A DNA stretch of 64,000 nucleotides from Bufo bufo (lineage: Eukaryota; Chordata; Amphibia; Anura; Bufonidae): NCBI RefSeq assembly GCF_905171765.1, contig NC_053393.1, positions 186,275,921 to 186,339,920 of the forward strand, written 5' to 3'. Numbering within the stretch: the first letter of the stretch is position 1; every line of letters starts with the position of its first letter. Below are positions 1-9,561 of this stretch, piece by piece. Under the pieces are notes generated by a model. The model was given only the letters and a program-made list of their open reading frames with translations. It made no database searches and was not told the origin of the DNA. The position numbers and the translations under genes are program-made.

Positions 1-302
1 TGATCAAAGAGCATAGGCCCACTTACCACGACAAGGTCGCCTCCTTTCAAGTGGGAACCTACTCTAACTATGGCGCGGCGCAGTGCGGCGACCATCGCGC
101 CCCCACACCGCTCCAGCAGGCAATGGGACCCAGTAGCCACACAGCACCCGCTGTGCAGAAAAGCCACCTAGGCCCTGGGTCCCATTACTCCACCAGCACG
201 GCACAAAAGCAGCGACTGCCACCGTCCAGCACCGCATGTGAACTGGGGCAAAGAGCTCACCTGTTCACAGCCTCTCAGGAACAACAACTGAGATTTGGTA
301 GG
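1..302. repeat. Direct repeat, copy 1
   Basis: About 300 bp that recurs almost unchanged at 557-829. Copy 1 has roughly 30 extra bases (around 60-90, GC-rich) that copy 2 lacks. Both copies stop at the same place, just after GAGATTTGGTAGGA. The open frames across it look like by-products of the GC-rich sequence, and no family motif was recognised. The 254 bp between the copies (303-556) holds nothing I can name. The repeat may continue to the left of the window, since copy 1 begins at base 1. Confidence 0.8.
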
Positions 303-556
303 AATTTTAAACCCTATGCAGACTTCTGCAGATTAAAAGCACCTGAGCCGAATGGGGAGGAGTGCTGATCCAGAGGGGGGGGGAAGCAAAGTCTATACAA
401 TGTATCCAATGTGTGGGAGAGAATCTAAATCGCACATCCTAATTACTATGCTTTTGATATAACAACTGTTTTAAATTTCAGCAAGATAAAAAATGGCTAT
501 ACAGGACTATTATCATTAATTTGCTATGCACTATTAGGAGGCATTAGTTTACAGTT

Positions 557-829
557 TGATCAAAGAGCATAGGCCCACTTACCACGACAATGTCGCCTCC
601 TTTCAAGTGGGAACCTACCATCGCGCCCCCACACCGCTCCAGCAGGCAATGGGACCCAGTAGCCACACAGCACCCGCTGTGCAGAAAAGCCACCTAGGCC
701 CTGGGTCCCATTACTCCACCAGCACGGCACAAAAGCAGCAACGGCCACCGTCCAGCACCGCATGTGAACTGGTGCAAAGAGCTCACCTGTTCACAGCCTC
801 TCAGGAACAACAACTGAGATTTGGTAGGA
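557..829. repeat. Direct repeat, copy 2
   Basis: Second copy of the repeat at 1-302, same orientation, lacking the ~30-bp GC-rich insert. It runs directly into a unit of the 340-bp repeat family at about 830, so its right edge is an insertion or recombination junction. It could be part of an LTR or of a subterminal repeat of an element that starts outside the window. The sequence does not decide. Confidence 0.8.
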
Positions 830-1141
830 GATGAAAGTTTGATTGGTATGATTTTGGGGTGAGTATCACTTTTTTATCGCTTGGTATTACACTTTTTGTG
901 ATGTAAGGTGGCTTTTTCACTCCGTTTTTTTTTTTTTTTTCTACGGTGTTCACCTGAGGGGTTAGGTCATGTGATACTTTTATATAGCAGGTCCTTACGG
1001 ATGTGGCAATACCTAATATGTATACTTTTTTATTTATTTAAATTAAAATTTTAAACAAAAAAAATAATGTTTTAGTGCTTGCATAGTCTGAGAGCCATAG
1101 TTTTTAAAAAAAATATTTGGGCGATTATCTTCGGTAGGGGC
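830..1141 (+). repeat. 340-bp repeat family, locus I, left piece
   Basis: Partial unit of an AT-rich repeat that recurs at 5982-6203, 7193-7720, 19030-20300 and 29040-29960. Diagnostic words are TTTGATTGGTA, TACACTTTTTGTGATGTAAG, GGGGTTAGGTCATGTGATA and TACCTAATATGTATACTTTT. It is cut at 1134-1141 (GTAGGGGC) by the hAT element and resumes at 5982 with the same 8 bp. Confidence 0.85.
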
Positions 1142-1319
1142 AAGTGTTGAACGATCGTGCTCAGCCGAATACCAGTTCGGCTCGAGAATCGCAATGCTCG
1201 ACACATGGCGGTACTCGGCCGAGGACCGCATGTGCTCAAAATCAGTGCTCGAGTCTCCTCCCCGCATGTTTTGCGGCTGCTAAGCAGCCAATAAAAAAGC
1301 AGGTAAGTACGGCCCTCAA

Positions 1320-1356
1320 TGTAATGCCAGTAGCCATGTTGGCTACTGGCATTACA
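1320..1356. repeat. 17-bp-stem hairpin near the hAT left end
   Basis: Perfect inverted repeat TGTAATGCCAGTAGCCA, loop TGT, then its complement. It lies 180 bp inside the hAT left end. A second small hairpin, GGTGCTATATAGCACC, follows at about 1385-1400. Subterminal hairpins in hAT elements may matter for transposase binding. That role is an inference. Confidence 0.75.
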
Positions 1357-1424
1357 GTGATCAGCTGGCCGGAACGCGTCATCTGGTGCTATATAGCACC
1401 CGATGATGCGTGTTCGGGTCATTC

Positions 1425-1750
1425 TAAGTCAGGGAGAGCTGAGGATAGGAAGGGACAGAGAGTGTAGGGAGTGTAATCAAATATTAAAAGTGTACAGAAA
1501 CGTTTCAGAGACTCAAAAGTCCTTGTAAGGACTATTGTGTGTGACAGCAGCAATATATTTTTGTAGCGCAACCTGCGCTAAATTGCTTAGTGTTAGGGAG
1601 AGCTGTGCATAGGAAGGGACAGACAGTGTAGGGAGAGTAATAGGAAGATTTTTATCCAAAAACTTTTCAGAGACACAAAAGTCCTTTTAAGGACTATTGT
1701 GTGAGACAGCAGCAATATATATTTTTAGTGCATCCTGCGCTAAATACCGT
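1425..1750 (+). repeat. Tandem duplication in the hAT 5' leader (two ~165-bp units)
   Basis: Two diverged units, about 1425-1590 and 1590-1750, each running from AGGGAGAGCTG through AAAAGTCCTT and AAGGACTATTGTG to GACAGCAGCAATATAT and CCTGCGCTAAAT. The AAGTCCTT..AAGGACT pair is a small hairpin. A related ATCCTTTTAAAGACTAG occurs near 37705 in hAT family B, so the leaders of the two families share a motif. Confidence 0.7.
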
Positions 1751-1774
1751 GTAATTGGCCGCTGCGCTGTTAAA

Positions 1775-1960
1775 TTATCCGCACCACATCTCCTGTTTAA
1801 AGTGTGAGCATTCCAAAAACATCAGTGACATCCAGTGCAGTTTTTCTGTAGACGGTGTCCGCTGCAGACAGGTCAATTATCCGCGCCACATCTCCTGTTT
1901 AAAGTGTGCGCATTCCTAAAATATCAGTGACATCCAGTGCAGATTTTCTGCAGACAATGC
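1775..1960 (+). repeat. 5' subterminal minisatellite of hAT family A (two units)
   Basis: Two ~90-100-bp units containing CACATCTCCTGTTTAAAGTG, AACATCAGTGACATCCAGTG and TTTTCTGTAGACGGTGTC. The same unit, reverse-complemented, forms a longer array at 50090-50712 in the family's second copy. Unit number therefore differs between copies. Confidence 0.8.
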
Positions 1961-2091
1961 GAACTGTGACATTACCTGTAGTACCTATCTTGTATAACGT
2001 TTCCTCATCACAAATACTATTTTTTGGCACATACACTTCAAAATCCTACGCTACTGTATTTGTGACATACTTTCAAGAATATATCACATTT

Positions 2092-4561
2092 AAAACTAAG
2101 AAGGTCGAGCAGTAGGGGACGGGGAAGTGGCCGTGATGCTGATGGTGCACGCAAAGGCCGTTGCCCTGGGCGCGGAGAAACTGTGCCTGCTGCCAGAGCA
2201 CAAAAAAAACAATCATCCAAGATACCTAGCTTCATGTCCCAATTTGCAGGGCGTCGCAGGCCAGTGCGAGCAGGTGGTCAGTTGGATTGCAGCAGATAAT
2301 GCTTCCAGTCGGTTAAGCACCACCCTGTCTTCCACCAAGTCCAGTCTCCGTAGCCAGGAGTCTGGTCCAAACAATCCTCACCCTGATCCTCCTTTCTCCC
2401 ACCATTTACAGTATGGCCAAACAAGTGATCCCACAATCGGATATTCCGAGGAGCACTTTTCAGCGCCATTACTTGATTTGGCCCTCTCGCCAAGCACGCT
2501 TGAAGGAGATCTTGTGCCCTGATTCCCAACCTCTTGAGCATCCACAGTCAGAAGAAGATTACGGTGGGGAACGGCAATTAGTGTTTCACGAGGTGGATGA
2601 TAATGATTAGACTCAGTTGCCAATAAGTCAATGGCAATTAGTGTCTCAAGAGGTTAGTGATGAGGATGAGACACAGTTGTCAATAAGTGAGGATCTTGTT
2701 AGGTCAAAAAGTCAGGAGGATGACCAGAGTGAGGAAATGGAAGAGGAGGTGGTGGACAATGAAATCACTGACCCAAACTGGGAAGGTGGCAAGTCGAGCG
2801 AGGAGAGCAGTACAGCGGGGGAGGGATCTGCAGCACTGCAACAGGCTGAAAGAGGCAGTGGGGTGGCAAAAGGGAGAAGGCGGGCCACACCAAACAGGCC
2901 CACAACTGTTCCACGGAGCACCCCCTTGCGGAAATCTCCCTTGCCATGGGTTAGATGTTTTGCAGTATGGCGCTTTATTGAAGAAAGTGCGGACGACAAA
3001 AGAACAGTAGTTTGCAACCTGTGCCATACAAAAATGAGCAGCGGCGTGAACGCTAGCAACCTCACCACCACTAGCATGATCCGCCACATGGCATCGAAGC
3101 ACCGTAATAAGTGGTATGAATGCCTGGGTCCACAATCTGTGTCTGCGGGTCACACCACTGCCTCCTCTTACCCTATGTTATATGCTGGCCAATCCCCTGT
3201 CGAAGGCGCAGGCCCAGATATCTCCCGCCCTGCACCTGGACCTTCGCAAGCATCATCGGCGACCACATCCAATTCCGTGTCCCAGCGCAGCGTCCAAATG
3301 TCCTTACTCCAGGCCTTTGAATGCAAGCGAAAATACCTAGCCACCCACCTACAGGCCATAGCACTAAATGCGCAGCTGTTGTGTGACGTGAGCACGTGCT
3401 GGAACTCCACGTTACACATGTTGGCCAGGCTTTGTGAGCAGCAGAGGGCAGTAGTGGAATACCAGCTGCAACATGGTCGTCGCCTTTCCAGTCAGTTCCA
3501 CTATTCACAAGCAAGGAGTGGGCATGGATGTCTGACCTCTGTGAGGTTTTAAAAAACTTTGAGGAATCAACACAGATGGTGAGCGGCGTAACCATCCCAC
3601 TTCTGTGTCTACTTAAACGCTCGCTGCTCACACTTAAGAATGACGCTTTGCATGTTGAAGAGGTGGAAATGTGGGAAGACATTACACAGGGTGATAGCCA
3701 GACCACCCTCAGTTTGTTTTCTCAGCGCGAATTGGACGATGAAGAGGAGGAGCAGGAGACGGTTGCCTCCGCTACAGAGGGTAGTACCCATTTAAGTTTA
3801 ATTCCATCTGTTCAGCGTGGGTGGGCAGAAGAGGAGGAAAAGGATGAGTAGATTGAGAGTGATCCTCCTGATGACGACAGCAAAGTCTTGCCTGTTGGTA
3901 TTCTGGCACACATGGCTGACTTCATGTTAGGCTGCCTTTCCCGCGACCTGCGCATTTTAGACAACACGGATTACTCGTTGTTCACCCTTCTGGACCCCCG
4001 CTACAAAGAGAACTTCTCATCTCTTATTCCTCTGGTGGAGAGCACGAGCAAAACGATGCAATACCAGAAGATCCTTGTTGAAAAATTGCTCCCAAAATTT
4101 CCATCTAACAACACTGCCGGCAGAGTCTGTAGTTCCTTGGCCAACCGAGGAGGGGAGACAAGGGGAACACACAGCAGTTCCAACAGAGGCAGGGCAACAC
4201 TCTCCAAAGCCTGGGACAGTTTCATGACACCCTGCCAGCACCCTCACCTTGATGTGCGGCCTACTGTCACAAGGAGAGATGGTGAAGGAGTACATAGCAG
4301 ACCGTGTCAGCATCCTCAATATTCCCTCAGTGCCTTACAACTACTAGCTGAACATGTGGCACAAACTGGCGCTCTATGCATTGGAGTTGCTGCCCTGCCG
4401 CCAGTGTTTTGTCTGAGCGGGTATTTAGTGCTGCTGGTGGCATTATAACAGATAAGTGTATCCGCCTGTCAACTGAAAATGCTGACAGGTTGACTCTTAT
4501 AAAAATGAACAAGGCCTGGATTGACCATGACTTCTCAAGTCCCCCAGAGGAGAGCGGCTGA
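2092..4561 (+). pseudogene. hAT transposase, family A copy 1, internally deleted and frameshifted
   Basis: Decayed transposase read in several plus-strand frames. The N-terminal part (2092-2600) is low-complexity and basic with stops. A BED-type zinc finger lies at about 2940-3115: CNLC, then a histidine pair in MIRHMASKH. The C-terminal hAT dimerisation region is at 4376-4561, with SERVFSAAGGIITD and LIKMNKAW. Compared with the minus-strand copy at 46645-49788, this gene lacks the stretch holding the first two catalytic acidic motifs (TDTW and SDNGRN). Sequence before the deletion (ALNAQLL) joins directly to CDVSTCWNSTLHML. Frames change again near 3540, 3850 and 4330. It should be catalytically dead. 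A zinc-finger fragment could still be translated from 2617-3552. Confidence 0.85.
2617..3552 (+). CDS. Residual 311-codon hAT ORF: BED finger joined to a downstream fragment
   Basis: Longest open frame left in hAT family A copy 1. Residues ~1-100 are acidic and Ser-rich. Residues ~110-165 are a BED finger (WVRCFAVWRFIEES, CNLC, MIRHMASKH). Residues ~170-240 are Pro/Ser-rich. The rest crosses the internal deletion in frame into the conserved CWNSTLHMLARLCEQQRAVV block. All catalytic residues are missing. If expressed it would be a DNA-binding, non-catalytic product. There is no direct evidence of expression, and the start codon is only the first ATG in frame. Confidence 0.5.
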   Translation: MPISQWQLVSQEVSDEDETQLSISEDLVRSKSQEDDQSEEMEEEVVDNEITDPNWEGGKSSEESSTAGEGSAALQQAERGSGVAKGRRRATPNRPTTVPRSTPLRKSPLPWVRCFAVWRFIEESADDKRTVVCNLCHTKMSSGVNASNLTTTSMIRHMASKHRNKWYECLGPQSVSAGHTTASSYPMLYAGQSPVEGAGPDISRPAPGPSQASSATTSNSVSQRSVQMSLLQAFECKRKYLATHLQAIALNAQLLCDVSTCWNSTLHMLARLCEQQRAVVEYQLQHGRRLSSQFHYSQARSGHGCLTSVRF

Positions 4562-4734
4562 ACATTAAGGCACTTTAAATGTGTTGTAATGTATAATGTA
4601 CTGAATACACTGTATTCACATGCACCCTTTCCACCACAAACAAGGGTATATGGTTGAATCATCCTTTTCTCATCCTCCACCTCCTCTTCCATCATATCAA
4701 CATGCTTATTTATCACAAGAATGCCCTCGCATAT

Positions 4735-5530
4735 ATGCCCTTCAAATATAATTTTTTAGAGGGTCAGCTCTGCTGCAGACCCTCGCATATAATTTTTTAG
4801 AGGGTCAGCTCAGCTGCAGGCCCTCGCATATAATTTTTTAGAGGGTCAGCTCACCAGCAGGCCTTCACCTACAATCTTTTACTGGGTCAGCTCACCAACA
4901 GGCCCGCACCTCAAATCATTTACAGGGTCAGCTCACCAGCAGGCCCACAGCTCAAATCTTTTACAGGGTCATCTCACCTGCAGGCCTGCAACTAAATTCT
5001 TTTACCAGGTCAGCTCACCAGCAGACCCGCACCTCAAACCTTTTACAGGGTCTGCTCACCAGCAGGCCCACAACTGAAATCTTTTACAGGGTCAGCTCAC
5101 CTGAAGGCCCTCGCATATAATTTTTTAGAGGGTCAGCTCACCAGCTGGCCTTCACCTACAATCTTTTACAGGGTCAGCTCACATGCAGGCCCGCGCCTAA
5201 ATCCTTTTACAGGGTCATCTCACCTGCAGCCCCGCACCTAAAATCTTTTACCAGGTCAGATCACCTGCAGGCCCTCACCTAATTATACCTAATAGGTCAT
5301 TTGCGCGCCTGCTGCCTTGCTTGGATGTGGTAGCCGTAGCAGTTCTCAGGCTCCCTCTCCGGAATCAAACACTGATTCTCTGTTACCCGTAGTTACAATG
5401 GTGTGCGCAATAACATCAAAAGTTGATAGGCCAGACATCCGAATGGATCGGCGCCGTCACGGGGACGTGCGATCGACCCCAGGTTAACTAGAGTCACCAA
5501 AGCGGCAGCAGGCCCTCACCCATAATGTTT
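4735..5530 (+). repeat. 3' subterminal minisatellite of hAT family A
   Basis: About a dozen units of 45-53 bp built on GGGTCAGCTCACCAGCAGG followed by CCTCGCATATAATTTTTTAGA or CCGCACCTAAAATCTTTTACA. One unit is interrupted at 5300-5506 by an 18S rRNA-derived segment. The same unit, reverse-complemented, occurs at 42998-43160. Confidence 0.88.
5300..5506 (-). pseudogene. 18S rRNA fragment (about 207 bp, antisense to the hAT)
   Basis: The minus strand matches the conserved 5' part of eukaryotic 18S rRNA, from the segment reading GGTGACTCTAGATAACCT through CGGAGAGGGAGCCTGAGAA and GGCTACCACATCCAAGGAAG to GCAGGCGCGCAAA. On the plus strand this appears as GCGCGCCTGCTGCCTTGCTT, CTCCCTCTCCGGAATC and AGAGTCACCAAAGC. 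Many scattered substitutions and a small insertion (about 5335-5345) show that it is an old, non-functional fragment. It sits inside one minisatellite unit of the hAT: AGGTCA continues on the far side as GCAGCAGGCCCTCACC. Identification is from memory of the conserved rRNA sequence. I ran no alignment, so no identity value is given. Confidence 0.88.
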
Positions 5531-5981
5531 TAGATGGTCAGATCAGCAGGCCCTTGTTCCAAATGTATTGGAGCATTTGCACTTTATATACAAGTAAATA
5601 TACAGGAAAGAATGTTTCCTATAAATTTTTCCTCTAAAATCGATTTTTTTATTCAGTGTTGTGCGTATTATTGTCAGTCTGTAAAAGTGGCGTACTATTT
5701 GGACAACATCGTTCCCAGCAGCGACCTGCGAGTACAAGATGCATCCAGACATACTCCCTATGCTGTTACAGAACCATTTTGGTGGTGTTTACATATATTT
5801 CTGACATTTTCGTATGAACCAGGCACCCTCCCCTCTTCAGAGCAGGGGGTACATGGTTTAATGCTCGGGTTCTCCCATTGACTTCCATTATACTTGGGTG
5901 CTTGGTCGAGCACCCAAACATCCCATTGTGTTCTTCCCGAGCCCCCGAGCACCGGAGCACTATGGTGGTCGATCAACACTA

Positions 5982-6203
5982 GTAGGGGCTCATTTTTGCG
6001 GTATGAGATGACGGTTTGATGGCACTATTTTGGGGTGCATATGACTTTTGATCACTTGCTATTACACTTTTTGTGATGTAAGGTGCCAAAAATTGCTTTT
6101 TTGACACCGTTTTTATTTTATCTTTTTTACGGTGTTCACCTGGGGGGTTAGGTCATGTGGCATTTTTATAGGGCAGATTGTTACAGACGCGGCGATGCCT
6201 AAT
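5982..6203 (+). repeat. 340-bp repeat family, locus I, middle piece
   Basis: Continuation of the unit cut at 1141. It starts with the second copy of the hAT target duplication (5982-5989), then CTCATTTTTGCGGTATGAG, TGTGATGTAAGGTGCC and GGGGTTAGGTCATGTGGCAT. It is cut again at 6191-6203 by the inverted-repeat element that follows. Confidence 0.85.
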
Positions 6204-6408
6204 ATTTACAACCAAAATCGATCCAATGCAACCAATTCAATGCTTCTCAGGAACACTCAAAATACAATATCTCAACCAATAAATACGAGTATAAAACGTT
6301 TCGCCATAATTAATAAATATTTTATTAATATACCATGATTAAAACATGTAAATAAATACTCAATAGTAGGGAATGCAACAAATTATGGCACTTTAAAATG
6401 CCTGATAA

Positions 6409-6410
<2 letters not shown>

Positions 6411-6440
<30 letters not shown>
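6411..6440. repeat. (AT)n microsatellite
   Basis: Fifteen or so uninterrupted AT dinucleotides following CCTGATAATG, inside the left arm of the inverted-repeat element. Confidence 0.95.
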
Positions 6441-6443
<3 letters not shown>

Positions 6444-6518
6444 TAATAGATCAAAGTCTCAAATTTATACCACCATAATACAATTGCAAAGCAATGGAGC
6501 TGAGGGCAGAAAGCCTAA

Positions 6519-6835
6519 GGCTGGGTTCACACTTGAGCGTTTTACAGCGCGTTCAAACGCGCTGTAAAATGCTCAAAACATGAAAACCAATGCTTCCCTA
6601 TGGCCCTGGTTCTCACTTGAGCGTTTTACAGCGCGTTTGAACGCGCTGAAAAACGCCCTACGCTCAAAAAAGTTCTTGAGCTTCTTTGGGGTGTTTTGTC
6701 GCGCGTTTGCGGCCATAGGACACTGCTGTCAATCACACAAACGTGCGCAATACGCGCGTTGACTATGGACAAAAACGCGCAACAAAAACGCGCGTTAAAC
6801 GCACATATCAGATACGCTCAAGTGTGAACCCAGCC
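6519..6835. mobile_element. PIF/Harbinger-type MITE (317 bp)
   Basis: Terminal inverted repeats GGCTGGGTTCACACTTGAGC and its complement, flanked by TAA on both sides (6516-6518, 6836-6838). Three-bp TWA duplications are the Harbinger signature. The interior is rich in GCGTTTTACAGCGCG-type short inverted repeats. No coding capacity. Confidence 0.85.
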
Positions 6836-7192
6836 TAAAGGTGTCCAGACATCATAATGGAAGTAACTGAATACATCTACTTACTATCGCTGGATATATG
6901 TAGCACCTATACCGACTGCCTAATACCCAAAGAGCTCTTAGCTAAAGTAAAAAGGAAAGGTATAGAGAGGCTATAACAATGTGCAAGATAAACATACATA
7001 AAGTGCTATCATCATGGCTTTGATCTATTACTGATATGTGCATCATTATCAGACATTTTAAAGTGGCATAATTTGTTGCATTCCCTACTATTGAGTATTT
7101 ATTTACATGTTTTAATCATGATATATTAATAAAATATTAATTGATCATGGCGGAACGTTTTATACTCGTATTTATTGGTGGCGATTCCTAAT

Positions 7193-8115
7193 GTCAACTT
7201 TTTTTTTTTTTACATTTAACACAATAAAAGCATTTTTGAAACAAAAAACAAAACATGTTTTATTGTCTCCATAGTCTGAGATACATTTTTTATTTTTTTT
7301 TGGCCAGTTGTCTTAGGTAGGAGCTCATTTTTTGCGGGATGAGGTGACGGTTAGATTGGTATTATTTTGGGGGGCATGCGCTTAGTGTTGCACTTTTAGT
7401 GATGTAAGGTGACAAAAAAAGTTTTTCTTTAGCACAGTTTTTATTTAAATTTTTTGACAGTGTTCATCTGAGGGGTTAGGTCATGTGATATTTTTATAGA
7501 GCCTGTCGATATGGATGCAGAGATACCTAATATGTCTACTTTTCTTTTTTTCCCTATTTAAAAATAGTAATAATTACTTTATTTTGCGAAAAGGAAGTTG
7601 TTTTTTTTACTTGAACCTTTTTTTTATTTTTAAAAAAACTTATTTTTTCACTTTATTTTTCGTTCCACTCTGGGACTTCAACTTTTGGGGGTCTGATCCC
7701 CTTTACAATGCATCACAATACTTCTGTATAGGGATGGATTGGCTGTAAGTGTATTACTCACTGTAATACACTTGAAGCCTGCTTCCTGTGAGATCCAGGG
7801 GGCTGGATCTCACAGGCTGTCACGGAAGGCAACCACGATGCCTAAGGAAGGCATCGGGCTTCCTTCCCTGCCATCGGGTCCCAGTCATAGCAGCACGGGG
7901 AGCCGATGGCCACCAGCATCCGGCAGGATCCTACACGTGCCACGGTCAGCGCTGACCGTGGCAGTGCAAGGGTTAATGCGTGGGGATCAGTGTTTTCACC
8001 GATGCCAGTGCATACAGCAGGGGTCCGGCTATCTATAAATGCCGGACCCCTGCCGCTGATCGGGCGGGCACAGCTCCTGCGCCGCCTGATCAGAGCGGCG
8101 CTGGTATCCTACGGG
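7193..8115 (+). mobile_element. Nonautonomous TTAA-ended (piggyBac-like) element, locus I, right part
   Basis: Holds the rest of the 340-bp repeats (to about 7720) and then a unique right end with a small hairpin around CTGTGAGATCCAGGGGGCTG and a GC-rich stem (GCCGGACCCCTGCCGCTGAT). It ends CCTACGGG at 8115, followed by TTAA at 8116-8119. The homologous element at 27829-30557 ends in the same way, which supports this as a real terminus. The left end of this locus is not seen and may lie before the window. The protein frames here look spurious. Confidence 0.65.
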
Positions 8116-8189
8116 TTAAGAAAGAAAGTTATTGCAGGTGCCAGGTGATTTTACTAAAGTGCTGTGCCCATATCTCGATAAATCTCCCC

Positions 8190-9200
8190 ATAGACCAATG
8201 AAAAAATACAGACTTTTATAAAATTCTCTTAAGAGAAGATCTATATGATGCATGGAGAACTTTACATGCATTAAAAAAAGAGTTTACTTTTTTTTCACCC
8301 GCATGGGATTTACTCGAGAATGGATCTTATAGTAGTGGACAAAAGGCTACCAAAGGGGAACCTGCCACATTGAACAGGGTGTTTGAGTTGCAGGCGGCAC
8401 ATTATGAAGATTGAATATAACTTGTATTTTATTCATTTAAATTCCTGTTCATTCTGGGCTTTGAAGTCAAGGAGGCAGTCCTATCAGTGATTGACAGCTA
8501 TCTCTGTATGCACAGTCATAGAGGGAAGGCTGTCAATCACTGATAGGACCATCTCTATTACTTGAAAGCCCAGAAAGAGCAGAAATTTTAAAAAATAAAA
8601 TACAACTTATACTGAAACTTTCCCCACAAACCTACATATCAATCTGCTCAGCTCTTCCTGTGCTATAGCATGCTACCTGTATCTTACATTGGATTTTCAG
8701 TGACAGGTTTCCTTTAAATATATAGGGGCCATTACTTGGTCAGACCATGCTCTTGTGTCTATATCCCTAGAAGAACAGTACAACAAATCTCCATCACCAT
8801 GGAGACTAAATAATTCACTATTGAATTATAAGACATGTGAAACAATAGAAAGGAGCTAAAGTAGCTTTTCACCCTTTAATAACTACAATAACACCTCTAT
8901 ATTAAACACCTGGTGCACGCATAAGGCAGTACTCAGAGGAGGCCAACTTATTAAACTTGTTAGAATGGACAAAACTATTAAACAAGCCAAAGTACAAGAG
9001 CTTTTACACAAAATTAAGTTGTTAGAAGATTCCAATAAAGCACAAATCTTACCTCACACATTAAAAGAAATAAAGAACCTTAGAAACCAACTCTACCGGA
9101 TACTTCACAAAAATTTGAAGTATATTTTAAGTCGTAATAAAGCAAGTTTTTATCGGCAAGGTAATAAAATTATCATTATGTCAAATTTGATTTAAACATC
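8190..9200 (+). pseudogene. L1-type LINE ORF2 relic (endonuclease end plus linker)
   Basis: Plus-strand pieces match the C-terminal part of an L1/Tx1-type apurinic endonuclease. Before the nested MITE: DLYDAWRTLHALKKEFTFFS and then, in another frame, YSRMDLIVVDKRL. After it: IGAITWSDHALVSISLEEQ and SPSPWRLNNSLL, where SDH is the conserved terminal endonuclease motif. A Lys/Leu-rich linker follows at 8965-9195. Frameshifts and stops are numerous, and the reverse transcriptase domain is absent. The relic is interrupted by a MITE at 8353-8717. Confidence 0.7.
8353..8717. mobile_element. MITE nested in the L1 relic
   Basis: Ends AAAGGGGAACCTGCCAC and GTGACAGGTTTCCTTT are inverted repeats. Removing the segment joins the L1 endonuclease frames on both sides. 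An internal long hairpin lies at about 8480-8548, with TCCTATCAGTGATTGACAGC on both arms. The right edge carries TTTAA while the left has ACCAA, so a TTAA target is only half supported. Probably T2/Kolobok-like. Confidence 0.6.
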
Positions 9201-9254
9201 ACTGTTTCTTTCCCTGGTAAAAACTGAAATTACCCAACAAAAAAATATACCTTA

Positions 9255-9561
9255 GGCCGAATGCACACGGCTGTGTTCCACGGCCGAGAGCGGTCCGTGG
9301 TATGCCGGGCTGGATTCCTGTTCAGAGCAGGAGCGCACAGCGTCATTGGTTGCTATGACGCCGTGTGCTTCATGCCGCCGCTGCACTATAGTAATACACT
9401 CGTATGATCTATACGAGTGTATTACTGTACAGCAGCGGCGGCATGAAGCGCACGGCGTCATAGCAACCAATGACGCCGTGCGCTCCTGCTCTGAACAGGA
9501 ATCCAGCCCGGCATACCACGGACCGTTCTCGGCCGCGGAACACAGCCGTGTGCATTCGGCC
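9255..9561. mobile_element. Near-perfect palindromic Harbinger-type MITE (307 bp)
   Basis: The whole element folds on itself. Arms start GGCCGAATGCACACGGCTGT and close on TACACTCGTATGATCTATACGAGTGTA. It is flanked by TTA on both sides (9252-9254, 9562-9564), the Harbinger-style target. The mirror-image frames on the two strands (about 90-113 codons) are products of the palindrome, not genes. Confidence 0.88.

Larger units (their letters stand above)
1142..5981 (+). mobile_element. hAT DNA transposon, family A copy 1 (4.84 kb)
   Basis: Complete element by its ends. Terminal inverted repeats begin AAGTGTTGA at 1142 and end TCAACACTA at 5981, flanked by a perfect 8-bp target duplication GTAGGGGC (1134-1141 and 5982-5989). 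Eight-bp duplications and TAGTGTTGA-like ends are typical of hAT. Removing the element restores the interrupted 340-bp repeat, whose intact copies read TTAGGTAGGGGCTCATTTTT at this point, so the boundaries are firm. Order inside: hairpin and duplicated leader (1320-1750), 5' minisatellite (1775-1960), degraded transposase gene (2092-4561), 3' minisatellite (4735-5530) with a captured 18S rRNA fragment, and the right end. A second, minus-strand member of the family lies at 42986-50712. Confidence 0.92.
6204..7179. mobile_element. Inverted-repeat element flanked by a ~13-bp duplication
   Basis: Left arm (about 6275-6470) and right arm (about 7005-7179) are reverse complements, sharing ACCAATAAATACGAG, TATAAAACGTT and AAAACATGTAAATAAATACT. 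Flanks are GGCGATGCCTAAT (6191-6203) and GGCGATTCCTAAT (7180-7192), an imperfect 13-bp duplication. That is too long for hAT, piggyBac or Harbinger. The arms contain GGCGAAACGTTTTATACTCG facing outward, and the arrangement of opposed arms resembles the Penelope-like element at 55420-58714. A noncoding Penelope-derived element is possible but unproven. It contains a (TA)n run at about 6411-6440 and a nested MITE at 6519-6835. Confidence 0.6.

Noticed and set aside
2704..3153. 149- and 125-codon minus-strand frames opposite the hAT transposase
   Set aside because: Antisense shadows of the BED-finger coding sequence, with no motif of their own.
4735..5295. Possible centromere-like satellite
   Set aside because: The array is short, lies inside hAT boundaries and recurs in the family's other copy, so it is a transposon subterminal repeat.
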